Positions 26,451 through 34,781 of a stretch of 64,000 nt of DNA are shown here, piece after piece. Numbering within the stretch: position 1 is the stretch's first letter; each line of letters starts with the position of its first letter. The stretch lies in assembly GCA_965214945.1 (NCBI GenBank), contig OZ244029.1, positions 1,736,001 to 1,800,000 on the forward strand. The letters run 5' to 3'. The DNA is from JAAXHB01 sp965214945 (lineage in GTDB: Bacteria; Actinomycetota; Acidimicrobiia; Acidimicrobiales; Aldehydirespiratoraceae). The translations under genes and the position numbers were made by a program. The notes under the pieces were generated by a model. It made no database searches. It was not told where the DNA came from and was given only the letters and a program-made list of their open reading frames with translations.

Positions 26451-27412
26451 TGCTTCGCCGCCTTGCGGGTTGCCGGCTTGTGGGTTGCCGCCTTGCGGGT
26501 CGCCGCCTTGCGGCTCGCCGGCAGGTCGGCCAGGGCCCAGGCAAGGCAGCGCCGAGCCAGCACCGACAGGGCATGGGCGCGATATCGGGCCGTGCCCCGC
26601 ACGTCGTCGATCGGCGAAGCGGCTTCAGCGACCCGCGCCCCGAACTCGCGGCCCGCATCGGCGCTGAGACACCCCGGCGAATCCCAGCGCCCGCCGAACT
26701 CACCCTCGAGGAAGCGCTCCGCGGCACGGGCTCGAATCGGGGTGGGGCCCGCCGATCCGATGGCTGCCCCCACCGCCAACCGCTCAAGGTCGAGGGCGAG
26801 GGAGAAGGAAACGGTGGCGATAACCATGGCGTTGCGGGACCCGATCTTTGCAAACAGCTGAGGCCCGGTCGCCACCGGCACGAGCACCGCGGCGATTAGC
26901 TCGTCCGGGTCGAGCACGTTTCGCTTGGGGCCTGTAAAAAAGTCGTCTATGGCCACCAGGCGGCGGCCTCGCACGGACTCGATCTCTACCGAAGCTCTGG
27001 CGGCCAGCAGCGGTGGGTGAGAGTCCCCGGCCGGCGACGCGGTAGCCAGGTTGCCGCCCACTGTCCCCCGGTTGCGGATCTGAGGAGAGCCGACGGTGCG
27101 CGCCGCCTGCGCCAGCGCGGGGCAAAATACCGCCAAGTCGTCCATGACCCGCCGGTAGGTGACACCGGCGCCGATCCGCACGACCCGGCCGCCGTCGGTC
27201 AGCTCCCAGGAGTCGAGCCCAGCCACCCTGCTCAGATCTAGCAAAGTGGCGGGCCGAGTCCTGCCGAAGTTGACATCCACCATCAGGTCGGTGCCGCCGC
27301 CAATCGGCGCTGCGGTGGGCTGCTCCGACCTGAGCCGGAGCGCTTCCGACCAGGACCCAGGGCGCAAGACCAAGCCCGAAGTGCCCGTCCGGTCTGCGCT
27401 GCCGGTGTTCAC
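26447..27412 (-). CDS. FAD-binding subunit of molybdenum hydroxylase
   Basis: Middle subunit of 321 residues, passing electrons from the 2Fe-2S clusters to an acceptor. FAD contacts are APIGGGTDLMVDVNFG and GTVGGNLATASPAGDS, and the C-terminal CO-dehydrogenase flavoprotein domain is present. The GTG at 27412 overlaps the stop of a small upstream ORF by four bases. The lysine-rich tail (RKAATRKAATHKPATRKAAKQ region) is a 15-bp array product. It is the first well-supported gene of the operon FAD, Fe-S, CobW, large subunit. Confidence 0.92.
   Translation of the reverse strand: MNTGSADRTGTSGLVLRPGSWSEALRLRSEQPTAAPIGGGTDLMVDVNFGRTRPATLLDLSRVAGLDSWELTDGGRVVRIGAGVTYRRVMDDLAVFCPALAQAARTVGSPQIRNRGTVGGNLATASPAGDSHPPLLAARASVEIESVRGRRLVAIDDFFTGPKRNVLDPDELIAAVLVPVATGPQLFAKIGSRNAMVIATVSFSLALDLERLAVGAAIGSAGPTPIRARAAERFLEGEFGGRWDSPGCLSADAGREFGARVAEAASPIDDVRGTARYRAHALSVLARRCLAWALADLPASRKAATRKAATHKPATRKAAKQ
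26461..26520. repeat. 15-bp in-frame array in the FAD-subunit tail
   Basis: Four imperfect units of ccttgcgggttgccg, encoding repeats of K-A-A-T-R type. Confidence 0.92.
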
Positions 27413-27621
27413 GGATTGGCCTTCGCCGTCTCGGCTTGCACCATCTCGGCATTCGCCATCTCGGCCTTCACCATCTCGGCCTTCACCATCTCGGCCTTCA
27501 CCATCTCGGCATTCGCCGTCTCAAGAGGGCAGTCGAGGTAGATGTTCGCCGCGCCGACCTCGTCCAACCACACTGGCAGATACCGAGCAGATACCGACAC
27601 ATTTGCAGATGCAAGGTGCAT
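27409..27621 (-). CDS. Hypothetical small ORF upstream of the Mo hydroxylase operon
   Basis: A 70-residue frame with no recognised family (contains YLPVWLDEVGAANIYLDC). Two things support translation: its stop overlaps the FAD-subunit GTG by four bases, like all other junctions in this operon, and the seven-unit array in its second half has a 15-bp unit that stays in frame as KAEMV repeats. It could instead be a translated leader or the remnant of an older N-terminal region. I see no clear start signal. Confidence 0.35.
   Translation of the reverse strand: MHLASANVSVSARYLPVWLDEVGAANIYLDCPLETANAEMVKAEMVKAEMVKAEMANAEMVQAETAKANP
27421..27525. repeat. 15-bp array, seven units, upstream of the Mo hydroxylase FAD gene
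   Basis: Units of cttcaccatctcggc with variants; the three central ones are identical. Confidence 0.95.
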
Positions 27622-27685
27622 AAACAGCCACGAAGTGCTTATGCCGCATGATGCTAGCTAACAGCCGGCAAGAAACAAGCCGCGT

Positions 27686-27715
27686 TTGAACAGAGCCCGC
27701 GGTCACAACTATTCT
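27686..27715 (+). promoter_or_regulatory. Possible sigma-70-like promoter for the amidohydrolase
   Basis: TTGAAC (27686-27691), 18-base spacer, TATTCT (27710-27715). The -10 element is repeated 19 bases downstream because of a tandem duplication. Confidence 0.35.
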
Positions 27716-27742
27716 AGGGATTCATAACTATTCTAGGGATCC
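27705..27742. repeat. 19-bp duplication in the amidohydrolase leader
   Basis: Two near-identical units (ataactattctagggatcc type), each containing a possible -10 hexamer. Confidence 0.88.
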
Positions 27743-27792
27743 GACGAGACAGAGAGATACGCAAGACAGAGATCCGAACGAAAGGCCGTCCA

Positions 27793-28713
27793 ATGATCAT
27801 CGACACCCATCTGCACCCCACCAACGTCGTGGACGAAGCATGGCGGCACACTGGGGAGCCCTTCACCGGCGAGCGCATGCTCCAGATGATGGACGGCCCT
27901 TACTGGATCAACGGCAAGCCCCGTCGCATCGACATGGGCTTCATCCAGCCTCCGCCAGGCAACACCGCCTGGCGCGACGGCAGCCGGTCGGGGCGCGAGG
28001 GCATCCGCGACTACATGGCCTATATCGCGGAGCTCACGCAGAAATACCCAGATCGGTTCATCGGCAACTTCAACTACAACCCCAGGTTCGGGCCCGAGAA
28101 CGGCGCGGCCGAGCTGGAGTTCCATGTGAAGGAGTACGGCTTCAAGATGCTGAAGCTGCACGCGAACATGCACGCATACCGGCCCGACCGGGCTCTCGAC
28201 TGGCTGCGGCCGGTGATGCGCAAGTGCGACGAGCTGGGGGTAGTGGTGCTGATCCACACCGGTGACGGGCCGTACTCAATCCCGACGCAGTTCTATCCCA
28301 TCATCCGGGAGTTCCCGTCAGTGAACTTCATCATCGGCCATTTCGGTGTGCAGACCGGCGGGGTGTACTGCTTCGAGGCGTTCTGGATGATCATGGACTC
28401 GCCCAACGTCTACGGCGAGTCGGGGTGGCTGCTTCAATCGCGCATCGTCGAGTTCGCCAAGGAGATGCCGAGAGATCGGCTGGTGTTCGGCACCGACTCA
28501 CCGCCGAACGATCCCGGGATGTGGCTGACCCATCTCGAGGTGCTGTGCCACGATGCGCCCCAGGGCATCAACGCCACCGAAGATCAGCTAGAGGATTACA
28601 TGGGCAACAACATCGCCCGCCTCACAGGCATCACCCCGACAGCGCCTCCCACCACCGTAGAGGAGGCCAAGCAGCAGCTCGCCGACGGCTCGTACGGCAC
28701 GCCGATCGACTGA
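27793..28713 (+). CDS. Amidohydrolase_2-family metal enzyme
   Basis: TIM-barrel amidohydrolase of 306 residues, related to ACMSD-type decarboxylases and hydrolases. The N-terminal metal motif is DTHLHP, further ligands are in VLIHTGDGP and IIGHFG, and the C-terminal catalytic aspartate is in GTDSPPND. These enzymes often decarboxylate aromatic or muconate acids, or hydrolyse cyclic compounds. A UbiD-type decarboxylase follows in the same direction, which favours a catabolic role on a ring acid; the exact substrate cannot be read from sequence. Confidence 0.86.
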   Translation: MIIDTHLHPTNVVDEAWRHTGEPFTGERMLQMMDGPYWINGKPRRIDMGFIQPPPGNTAWRDGSRSGREGIRDYMAYIAELTQKYPDRFIGNFNYNPRFGPENGAAELEFHVKEYGFKMLKLHANMHAYRPDRALDWLRPVMRKCDELGVVVLIHTGDGPYSIPTQFYPIIREFPSVNFIIGHFGVQTGGVYCFEAFWMIMDSPNVYGESGWLLQSRIVEFAKEMPRDRLVFGTDSPPNDPGMWLTHLEVLCHDAPQGINATEDQLEDYMGNNIARLTGITPTAPPTTVEEAKQQLADGSYGTPID

Positions 28714-28766
28714 GCGCTCGCTCACGCCGTCGAGCTGTTCAGGTCGAGCTGCCCAGGTCAAGCTGA

Positions 28767-28902
28767 ACACAAGGCGTGACCGTGAACGGCCATGAGCGGC
28801 CAGGACATGTGTACAGGACATGTGTAAACGCCCGTGCCGCGGAGAAGCAGACAGTCGGGTTCACAAGGCGCCGGGTTCACAAGGCGTGACCGTGAACGGC
28901 CA
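28767..28902. repeat. Spaced direct repeat copying the UbiD gene start
   Basis: A roughly 25-bp sequence containing GTGACCGTGAACGGCCA occurs at about 28767-28791 and again at 28878-28902, where it is the start of the UbiD gene. Between them a 14-bp unit (gtacaggacatgtg type) is also doubled. Confidence 0.88.
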
Positions 28903-30268
28903 GGACATGGGTTCGTTTCTAAACGGCTACGAGCGCGACCACAGCGACGATGTGGTGACGATCGCTGAGCCGGTGTCGGCCGACCAGGAGATAACCGCCG
29001 TCGTGTGGGAAATGGCGGCCCGCGGCCACCGACAGCTGCTGCGCTTCACCGACGTCACCGGCTGCGACAGCGAGGTCGTCACCAACGTGTTCGCCTGCCG
29101 ACGCAGGATTGAACGGATGCTGAGAGCGGCCCCGGGCCGCCTGCTGGCCCGCTACGAGGAACTGTCCGGTCGCCCGAGGCGAATGCGGGAGGTCGACACC
29201 GGCCCTGTCACCGAGAATGTCGCGACCGGCGCTGACGTCAATCTCGGCACCCTGCCGCTACTGACCCACTTCGAGACCGATCTCGGGCCCTACATAACCA
29301 GCGGAGTGATCGTCGCCGAGGACCCATCCACGGGCCGCGGCAATCTCAGCTACCACCGGGCGGTGCGGTCGTCGCGGACGGCGCTGGCGACGAGCCTTCA
29401 CTCCCGCGGTGACCTGTGGCGAATGCTCGAAGCGGCCGGGTTGGCGGGCAGGCCGATGCCGGCCGCCATGGTGATCGGCGCCCACCCGCTGTTCATGCTG
29501 GCCGCGTCAGCGCGGGCCCCGTTCGATGTGGACGAGCGCGAGATCGCGGGCGGGCTGTTGGGCGAGCCCCTGGAGGTGATCCGCACACCGGTACACGGGC
29601 TGCGGGTGCCGGCCGGGGCCGAGATCGTGCTGGAGGGCGTCATCGACGCCTCCGCCGACGCGCCCGAAGGCCCCTTCGGGGAGTTCACCGGCTACTCCTC
29701 AGACCGTTCCACCCGCAACTGCTTAGAGGTGCAGGCCGTGCTCAAGCGCGGCGGCGCCCTGTGGGTCGACGTGGTGGGTGGCAACTCCGACGAGCACCTC
29801 AACCTGGCCCGGGTGCCCCGGGAGGCCGAGATGGGCCGCAAGCTTATGGACCGCTTCCCGGCGGTGCGGGCAATCCACTACCCCAACTCGGGAACCCATT
29901 TCCACTGTTACCTAGCAGTCGAGCAGTCGCGGCCCGGTGACGCCCGCCAGGCCATGCTGGGCCTGCTGGGATGGGACCCGTACCTTAAAACGGTGGTCGC
30001 GGTCGATGCGGATGTGGACATCACCGACGACAGCGAGGTGCTGTGGGCGTTGGCCGCCCATTTCCAGCCAGCCAAGGATCTGTTCGTGATCGACGGCCTC
30101 CCCGGCAGTCCCCTCGATCCGTCATCGACACTGGACGGATCCACTTCGCGCCTGGGCCTTGACGCCACCCGCGGGCCCGACTTCGACAGCGTACGCATCG
30201 CGCTGTCCCGCAAAGCCCGGGCCCGGGCCCGCGCCCTTCTCGACAGCTTGTGCCGGCACTCCGGCTAG
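28886..30268 (+). CDS. UbiD-family prenylated-FMN decarboxylase
   Basis: Reversible (de)carboxylase using prenylated FMN, acting on aromatic or alpha-beta-unsaturated acids. About 460 residues. Family landmarks are VSADQEITAVVWEM near the start, LLTHFETDLGPYITSG, the catalytic Glu pair in DAPEGPFGEFTGY (about residues 262-267), and LNLARVPREAEMGRKLM. Start codon choice is uncertain: GTG 28886 or ATG 28907, since the start region is duplicated upstream. No UbiX (prenyl-FMN synthase) gene is in the window. It probably acts with the preceding amidohydrolase. Confidence 0.88.
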   Translation: MTVNGQDMGSFLNGYERDHSDDVVTIAEPVSADQEITAVVWEMAARGHRQLLRFTDVTGCDSEVVTNVFACRRRIERMLRAAPGRLLARYEELSGRPRRMREVDTGPVTENVATGADVNLGTLPLLTHFETDLGPYITSGVIVAEDPSTGRGNLSYHRAVRSSRTALATSLHSRGDLWRMLEAAGLAGRPMPAAMVIGAHPLFMLAASARAPFDVDEREIAGGLLGEPLEVIRTPVHGLRVPAGAEIVLEGVIDASADAPEGPFGEFTGYSSDRSTRNCLEVQAVLKRGGALWVDVVGGNSDEHLNLARVPREAEMGRKLMDRFPAVRAIHYPNSGTHFHCYLAVEQSRPGDARQAMLGLLGWDPYLKTVVAVDADVDITDDSEVLWALAAHFQPAKDLFVIDGLPGSPLDPSSTLDGSTSRLGLDATRGPDFDSVRIALSRKARARARALLDSLCRHSG

Positions 30269-30283
30269 AAGCTTCACGATGAA

Positions 30284-30328
30284 GACTCCTGATGGACAGA
30301 CTCCTGATGGACAGACTCCTGATTGACG
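30284..30328. repeat. 15-bp array, three units
   Basis: Unit gactcctgatggaca, two exact and one altered (gactcctgattgacg). Confidence 0.95.
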
Positions 30329-30390
30329 CCAGCTCTACCGGCAAGCGCATAAGCGCGACGCAAGCGAGGCAGAGCGTGGGCGGCATCGGG

Positions 30391-30497
30391 GAGTGATGGC
30401 CAGTAGTGCTAGTCAGGTAGTGATCGCCAGGTAGTACTGGCCAGTAGTGCTGGTAGGAGAGTGATCGCCAGGTAGTGATCGCCAGGTAGTGCTGGAG
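30391..30497. repeat. Degenerate ggtagtgatcgcca array
   Basis: About six imperfect units of gtagtgatcgccag and gtagtgctggccag types, each containing TAG. Confidence 0.75.
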
Positions 30498-30585
30498 AGC
30501 GTCGGCAGCGTCCGGACCACCATGTGGCGCAAGCGAGGTCAAACGCGGGCGACTCGGGTCTCCCAGGGCATCTCTCGCTATCTCG

Positions 30586-30674
30586 CCTGAGGGCAATATG
30601 AGCCTGAGGGTGTTATGAGCCTGAGGGTGTTATGAGCCTGAGGGTGTTATGAGCCTGAGGGCAATATGAGCTGG
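30586..30674. repeat. 17-bp array, about five units
   Basis: Unit atgagcctgagggtgtt at 30598, 30615, 30632 and 30649 (last variant), flanked by partial units. Each begins with ATG. Confidence 0.95.
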
Positions 30675-30685
30675 ACTCAGACGGG

Positions 30686-30781
30686 GTGGCCCGGTGCTTG
30701 ACTTCAGTCGCAGACCACCCGGTCTGGCTCGACGTCGGTGACTAGGAACCTCTGGAAACGTGGCCCGGTGCTTGACTTCAG
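30686..30781. repeat. Direct repeat containing the DUF222 -35 region
   Basis: A 23-bp sequence ending cttgacttcagt occurs at 30686-30708 and 30759-30781. The second copy supplies the -35 of the DUF222 promoter. Confidence 0.9.
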
Positions 30782-30801
30782 TGTCACACCCCATATATAA
30801 T
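30772..30801 (+). promoter_or_regulatory. Promoter of a leaderless DUF222/HNH mRNA
   Basis: TTGACT (30772-30777), 18-base spacer, TATAAT (30796-30801). The ATG at 30810 begins nine bases after the last base of the -10, where transcription should start, so the mRNA is probably leaderless. Confidence 0.75.
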
Positions 30802-30809
30802 GTATTCTC

Positions 30810-32132
30810 ATGATGTTAGAAGTTCTTTCAGATGCCCGGATCGGTCGACTGGGCTCCTCCGAGCTGGTGCAGCGGATCGCTGAAACCCAAGCCATGATCG
30901 ACCGCGCCATCGGCTACCGGCAGAAGCTCGTAGCCGCGGCGCGCAAACGCCAATCCGAAGGCTCACACGGCGACACGAGCATCGTTGACGACATGACACG
31001 CGCTACCGGGGTATCACGCCACAAGGCGCGGCGGATGTTGCGCCAAGCCGAGAACATCAGCCACCACACCGAAGTCAGCGACGCCTTGACCGCAGGCGAC
31101 ATCAACCCCGAACAAGCTGACAGCCTTGCCAAGGCCCGAGTTCCCGACAAGGTGCGCGCCGACCTATTGCACCAGGCCACCGGCGAGGGTGCTGATCTAA
31201 CCAAGCGGCGCATCCGCGAAGCCGAGCGCGTGCACGATACCGAGACCGCGGAGCAGCGCTTTGAGCGCCAACACCGCAACCGGCGCCTTCGGAGTTGGAC
31301 CGACAACGAGGGAATGCGCCGCTTTGAGGCCGCGCTGGACCCCGTGGCCGGCGCACACGCCAACAACGCCATCACCGCGCTGGCCCAACGGCTCTGGCGC
31401 GCTGACAAGCACCTGGTCGCAGGAAGGCGGCGCACCCCCTCGCAGCGCGACGCCGACGCCTTCACGCAACTGCTCACCAACGCCAACGCCAGCGGCCCCA
31501 GCGACAGCGGCCCTGCAACGCCAAACACCACGTTGAGAGTCACCATCAGCTTCGATGACCTGCGACAGGCCGTCGACGCAACACTCGGCGCTGACGGGTC
31601 CACACCTGCCGGGATCACCGACGCCGGCGAACGTCTCGACGCTGCTAGCATCCGCCGCCTCGCTTGCGAAGCCGATGTGATCCCCGTCGTGCTCGGCAGC
31701 CCGGGCCGGGTGGTCGACGTGGGACGACGGCAGCGCACCGTCAGACCTGCGCAGCGGAACGCGCTCATTATCAGAGACCGAGGCTGTGTATGGCCCGACT
31801 GCGACGCCCCGCCCGCGCGATGCGACGCTCACCATGTCACCCACTGGTCCAACGGTGGCCCTACCAACCTCGCGAACTTGGCCCTCCTATGCCACCAACA
31901 CCACACCCTGGTCCATGAAGGCGGCCATGCCCTGCTCGCCAAACCCGGAGGCGGATGGCAAGTCCGATATGCCAACACCAGCGCGGTCCCACCCAAACGT
32001 GCAGGACCACGCGAGCCCGCACAACCCTCTAGTACGCAACACGGTTATATGATCACACGCGAACATCGTGAGATAGGTAGCCGCGCAAGCCCGCACACCC
32101 CTAGTACGCAACACACTCCGGTGAACAGATAG
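30810..32132 (+). CDS. DUF222 / HNH endonuclease (13E12-type)
   Basis: A 440-residue protein with an N-terminal DUF222 helical domain (about 15-330) and a C-terminal HNH nuclease motif: RDRGCVWPDCDAPP and CDAHHVTHWSNGGPTNLAN followed by LLCHQHHTLVHE, with the zinc cysteines and catalytic His present. Such genes are abundant in actinobacteria and suspected to be mobile-element-like, with function unproven. The start is ATGATG at 30810, directly after the -10 (leaderless). The C-terminal extension beyond about residue 385 contains a diverged about 30-base duplication (STQH motifs) and is probably not part of the fold. Confidence 0.9.
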   Translation: MMLEVLSDARIGRLGSSELVQRIAETQAMIDRAIGYRQKLVAAARKRQSEGSHGDTSIVDDMTRATGVSRHKARRMLRQAENISHHTEVSDALTAGDINPEQADSLAKARVPDKVRADLLHQATGEGADLTKRRIREAERVHDTETAEQRFERQHRNRRLRSWTDNEGMRRFEAALDPVAGAHANNAITALAQRLWRADKHLVAGRRRTPSQRDADAFTQLLTNANASGPSDSGPATPNTTLRVTISFDDLRQAVDATLGADGSTPAGITDAGERLDAASIRRLACEADVIPVVLGSPGRVVDVGRRQRTVRPAQRNALIIRDRGCVWPDCDAPPARCDAHHVTHWSNGGPTNLANLALLCHQHHTLVHEGGHALLAKPGGGWQVRYANTSAVPPKRAGPREPAQPSSTQHGYMITREHREIGSRASPHTPSTQHTPVNR

Positions 32133-32234
32133 ATACATGCTCTGCTGACATCCGGCACCGAAGAGGCAACCGACAAGGTGAAGTCGTCAAACGCTGGTCA
32201 TCAAACTACGGTCGTTTGACGACGTTCATCAAAC

Positions 32235-32549
32235 ATGGCCCGAATTCTGCTGAACCCGAAGGACCCGAATTCTGCTGAACCCGACGGCGTGATGACTTCA
32301 CAAGCGAGCTGCCCACCGCTGGGGGCCGCCGATCCCGCAGTATTGCCGCTGAGTTGTTCACCTGGATCTGACAGCACGCCTGCTCATGCTTCGAGGTTTG
32401 GGGCTGACTTACTTGCGACGACTAAGCCAACTACACCTACTTCTAAGCCAACTACACCTACTTCTAAGCCAACTACACCCACGACTAATCCAACTACACC
32501 CACTTATTTCATACCAAGATTCAACACTGAGGTTTTAGCTAAGATCTGA
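32235..32549 (+). CDS. Hypothetical small ORF with heptapeptide repeats
   Basis: 104 codons from ATG 32235. No family recognised. Four 21-bp units encode KPTTPTS-type repeats and stay in frame, which is the only argument for translation. No Shine-Dalgarno and no close neighbour in the same direction. Confidence 0.2.
   Translation: MARILLNPKDPNSAEPDGVMTSQASCPPLGAADPAVLPLSCSPGSDSTPAHASRFGADLLATTKPTTPTSKPTTPTSKPTTPTTNPTTPTYFIPRFNTEVLAKI
32422..32505. repeat. 21-bp tandem array, four units
   Basis: Unit ctaagccaactacacctactt with the last two units diverged. It lies in a 648-base gap that also holds a 25-bp duplication near 32239-32287 and a run of ten C at about 32721. Confidence 0.93.
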
Positions 32550-32744
32550 GATTTAGCTTTTGCTGTAATTCAAAAACTTTGAAGGGCCGTAACTTTGAAG
32601 GGGCCGCAACTTGAAAGGGCCGCGTTAGAACACCCAAAAGAGTATCTATTCTCATCATCAAAAAAACCAAAGAACGGCACGACTATCAGGATCAGAAGAA
32701 TGGAGTGACTGACTGGTCAAGCCCCCCCCCCTAATCAGTGGAAA

Positions 32745-32795
32745 GGTTAACCCATGGGGCAGGTTAACCAATGGGGCAGGTTAACCAGTGGGGCG
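32745..32795. repeat. 17-bp array carrying the stop of ACAD 3
   Basis: Units ggttaacccatggggca, ggttaaccaatggggca and ggttaaccagtggggcg. On the reverse strand each has the TAA stop context cccactggttaac of the gene. Confidence 0.95.
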
Positions 32796-33905
32796 TGTCA
32801 AGTCTCGGGGCAGTTTCAGCACACGCTCGCCGAGGATGTTGCGCATAATCGCGGACGTGCCGCCCTGGATTGTGTACGCCGGAGCGTAGCAGACGGCGAC
32901 GGTCGCCTCCTCGCCGACCGCGGCGGCCGGGCCGAGCGTCCTGGCCGCGAACTGCGCCACTCGCTGTTCGTGCTCAGTGCAGTACGCCTTGGTGGCCGCG
33001 CTGAAATCGGCGCCGCCTTGGCCTAGCGCGCCGCGGTAGACCATGAGCCGACCTAGGCGGTAGCCGGTCTCGATGGCGGCGATCTCCTGGCGGACCCGCG
33101 GATCCGAGCGGTCGGCATGCTCCAGCGCTAGGTCATAGAGTGGGCGATTTGACACCAGCCTGTCTATGCCGCCTCGCTCGTGAGCGAGCTGGGTCATGGT
33201 CTGCTTGAAGGCGCGGCCCTCCACACCGACCAGGTTCGAAACTGGCACCCGCACATCGGTGAAGAACACCTCGCAGAAATGCTCACCGCCCACCATGTCG
33301 CGCACCGGCCGCACGTCAATTCCGGGCAGACCCATCGGCACAATCAGCTCGCTCAGGCCTCTGTGAGGCGGGCCAGAGGTGTCGGTGCGGCAGATCAGGT
33401 AGCAGTAGTCCGCGCTAGCGGCGGCGCTGGTCCAGATCTTCTGTCCGTTGAGGACGTAGTCGGTGCCGTCGCGCACCGCGGCTGCTGTTAGCGATGCGAG
33501 GTCTGAACCAGCGTCGGGCTCGCTCATCCCGATGCACCACGTGGCTTCGCCCGAGAGCATGCCCGGCAGAAACTCGGCCTTCTGGCGGGCTGTGCCATAG
33601 GTGTAGATCGACGGGCCCATCTGCCGGTCGGCAAACCAGCTCGCAGCTATCGGGGCACCTGCGCTGATCATCTCCTCGGCCATGATGATCCGCTCGATCC
33701 CCGGCCGGCCGCCTCCGCCGACATCGAAGGGCCACGTCATCCCGATCCATCCCTCAGCTGCTAGCACCTTGGAAAACTCCCGGCAGTGCCCGTTAATCCA
33801 GGAGTCATGCCACTTTCCGTGCTCGGCCACTCCCCGAGCAGCCACAGCACGGGCCCGTCGGCGAAGCCGCTCCCACTCCGGGCGCAGCGAGAAGTCCAGG
33901 CTCAC
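32781..33905 (-). CDS. Acyl-CoA dehydrogenase (ACAD 3)
   Basis: A 374-residue ACAD from GTG 33905 (VSLDFSLRPEW). It has CIGMSEPDAGSDLASL and NGQKIWTSAAASADYC for FAD/substrate binding, LAHERGGIDRL, and the C-terminal IQGGTSAIMRNILGERVLKLPRD. It stands alone between two repeat-rich gaps. An open extension upstream to 34064 is translation of a 15-bp array (LWHPV repeats) and is rejected as coding. Substrate unknown. Confidence 0.88.
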   Translation of the reverse strand: MSLDFSLRPEWERLRRRARAVAARGVAEHGKWHDSWINGHCREFSKVLAAEGWIGMTWPFDVGGGGRPGIERIIMAEEMISAGAPIAASWFADRQMGPSIYTYGTARQKAEFLPGMLSGEATWCIGMSEPDAGSDLASLTAAAVRDGTDYVLNGQKIWTSAAASADYCYLICRTDTSGPPHRGLSELIVPMGLPGIDVRPVRDMVGGEHFCEVFFTDVRVPVSNLVGVEGRAFKQTMTQLAHERGGIDRLVSNRPLYDLALEHADRSDPRVRQEIAAIETGYRLGRLMVYRGALGQGGADFSAATKAYCTEHEQRVAQFAARTLGPAAAVGEEATVAVCYAPAYTIQGGTSAIMRNILGERVLKLPRDLTRPTG

Positions 33906-33930
33906 GTCAGCCCGTACACGCGGGTGGCGG

Positions 33931-33975
33931 TGCCATAAGACAGGGTGCCATAAGACAGGGTGCCATAAGATAGAT
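33931..33975. repeat. 15-bp array upstream of ACAD 3
   Basis: Units tgccataagacaggg twice and a third altered, 26-70 bases upstream of the GTG at 33905. Confidence 0.94.
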
Positions 33976-34227
33976 CGTACTGCTCGGCGTCGGGTAGCCG
34001 GCAGCCATGAACTGAGCAACATGAGCAGCATGAACTGAGCAACATGAACTGAAACGCGTTCCACACCACCGGGTAGGTCAGCGCCTGCCGGTCAACCGGG
34101 AAGTTCGACTTGAACATGACTTGAACATGCAGCGACCGGACATGCAGGGCTCAGGAGCAGCTGAAGATGGAACAGCCAAGCGTCGAAGCTGAACCCATCT
34201 GTACCCATCTGTGCGAGCTTGCGAGCG

Positions 34228-34269
34228 CCGGCGCGGAACTCCCGGCGCGGAACTCCCGGCGCGGAACTC
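34228..34269. repeat. 14-bp array, three exact units
   Basis: Unit ccggcgcggaactc. Confidence 0.95.
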
Positions 34270-34297
34270 AACAGTGCCCATCATGTGCTCAACCGGC

Positions 34298-34367
34298 GGC
34301 TGTGGCTGTTCAGCTGTGGCTGTTCAGCTGTGGCTGTTCGGCTGTGGCTGTTCGGCTGTGGCTGTTG
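34298..34367. repeat. 14-bp array, five units
   Basis: Unit ggctgtggctgttc with an A/G variant at the first base. Confidence 0.95.
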
Positions 34368-34477
34368 TGGATCGCGTCGCTCGAGTCCCAGGCCGTGGCG
34401 TGGCAGATCCCCCGGGAAAGCGGATTCCCGGCGCAGCGCCAGCCAGTCGAACCGGTCAAGCTCCATAAGGCTGTCCC

Positions 34478-34528
34478 GTCTTGCCTCAGGCCCTGTCTTG
34501 CCTCGGGCCCTGTCTTGCCTCGGGCCGC
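34478..34528. repeat. 17-bp array, three units
   Basis: Unit gtcttgcctcgggccct with single-base variants. Confidence 0.95.
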
Positions 34529-34533
34529 GTGAT

Positions 34534-34587
34534 CTACAGCGATGCTGGGCGCTACAGCGATGCTGGGCGCTACAGCGATGCTGATTG
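34534..34587. repeat. 18-bp array, three units
   Basis: Unit ctacagcgatgctgggcg, two exact and one diverged at the end. Confidence 0.95.
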
Positions 34588-34605
34588 CGTGATCCTGACC
34601 GACTA

Positions 34606-34712
34606 GGAGCGCCAGCGCTCAGGAGCACCAGCGCGACTGACATCCGGATCGCGGTCGGGGCTGGGGGCTGATCCCGGGAGCGCCAGCGCTCAGGAGCACC
34701 AGCGCGACTGAC
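34606..34712. repeat. 36-bp spaced direct repeat
   Basis: Identical 36-bp copies at 34606-34641 and 34677-34712, 71 bp apart start to start. Confidence 0.93.
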
Positions 34713-34781
34713 TGCCCTACGGTGCGGACCTCCGGCATGTCCTGGCTGCTCGCTGGGACCTTGGAGTTCAAGAACCACTTC

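Larger units (their letters stand above)
30269..30809. other. Intergenic repeat region, no gene
   Basis: 541 bases between UbiD and the DUF222 gene. It contains four separate repeat blocks and the DUF222 promoter; reverse-strand frames across it are translations of repeats. Confidence 0.8.

Noticed and set aside
24844..26853. A 669-codon open frame extending the CobW gene upstream
   Set aside because: The upstream half is arginine/proline-rich nonsense running antiparallel in frame to the Fe-S and FAD subunit genes; the real CobW start is the ATGA overlap at 25974.
32715..32735. Poly-C run as a phase-variation tract
   Set aside because: The run of ten C near 32721 (and another near 42987) lies in a noncoding gap far from any start codon, so a switching role is not supported.
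33906..34064. N-terminal extension of ACAD 3
   Set aside because: It contains LWHPV repeats from a 15-bp array; the ACAD homology begins at VSLDFSLRPEW.
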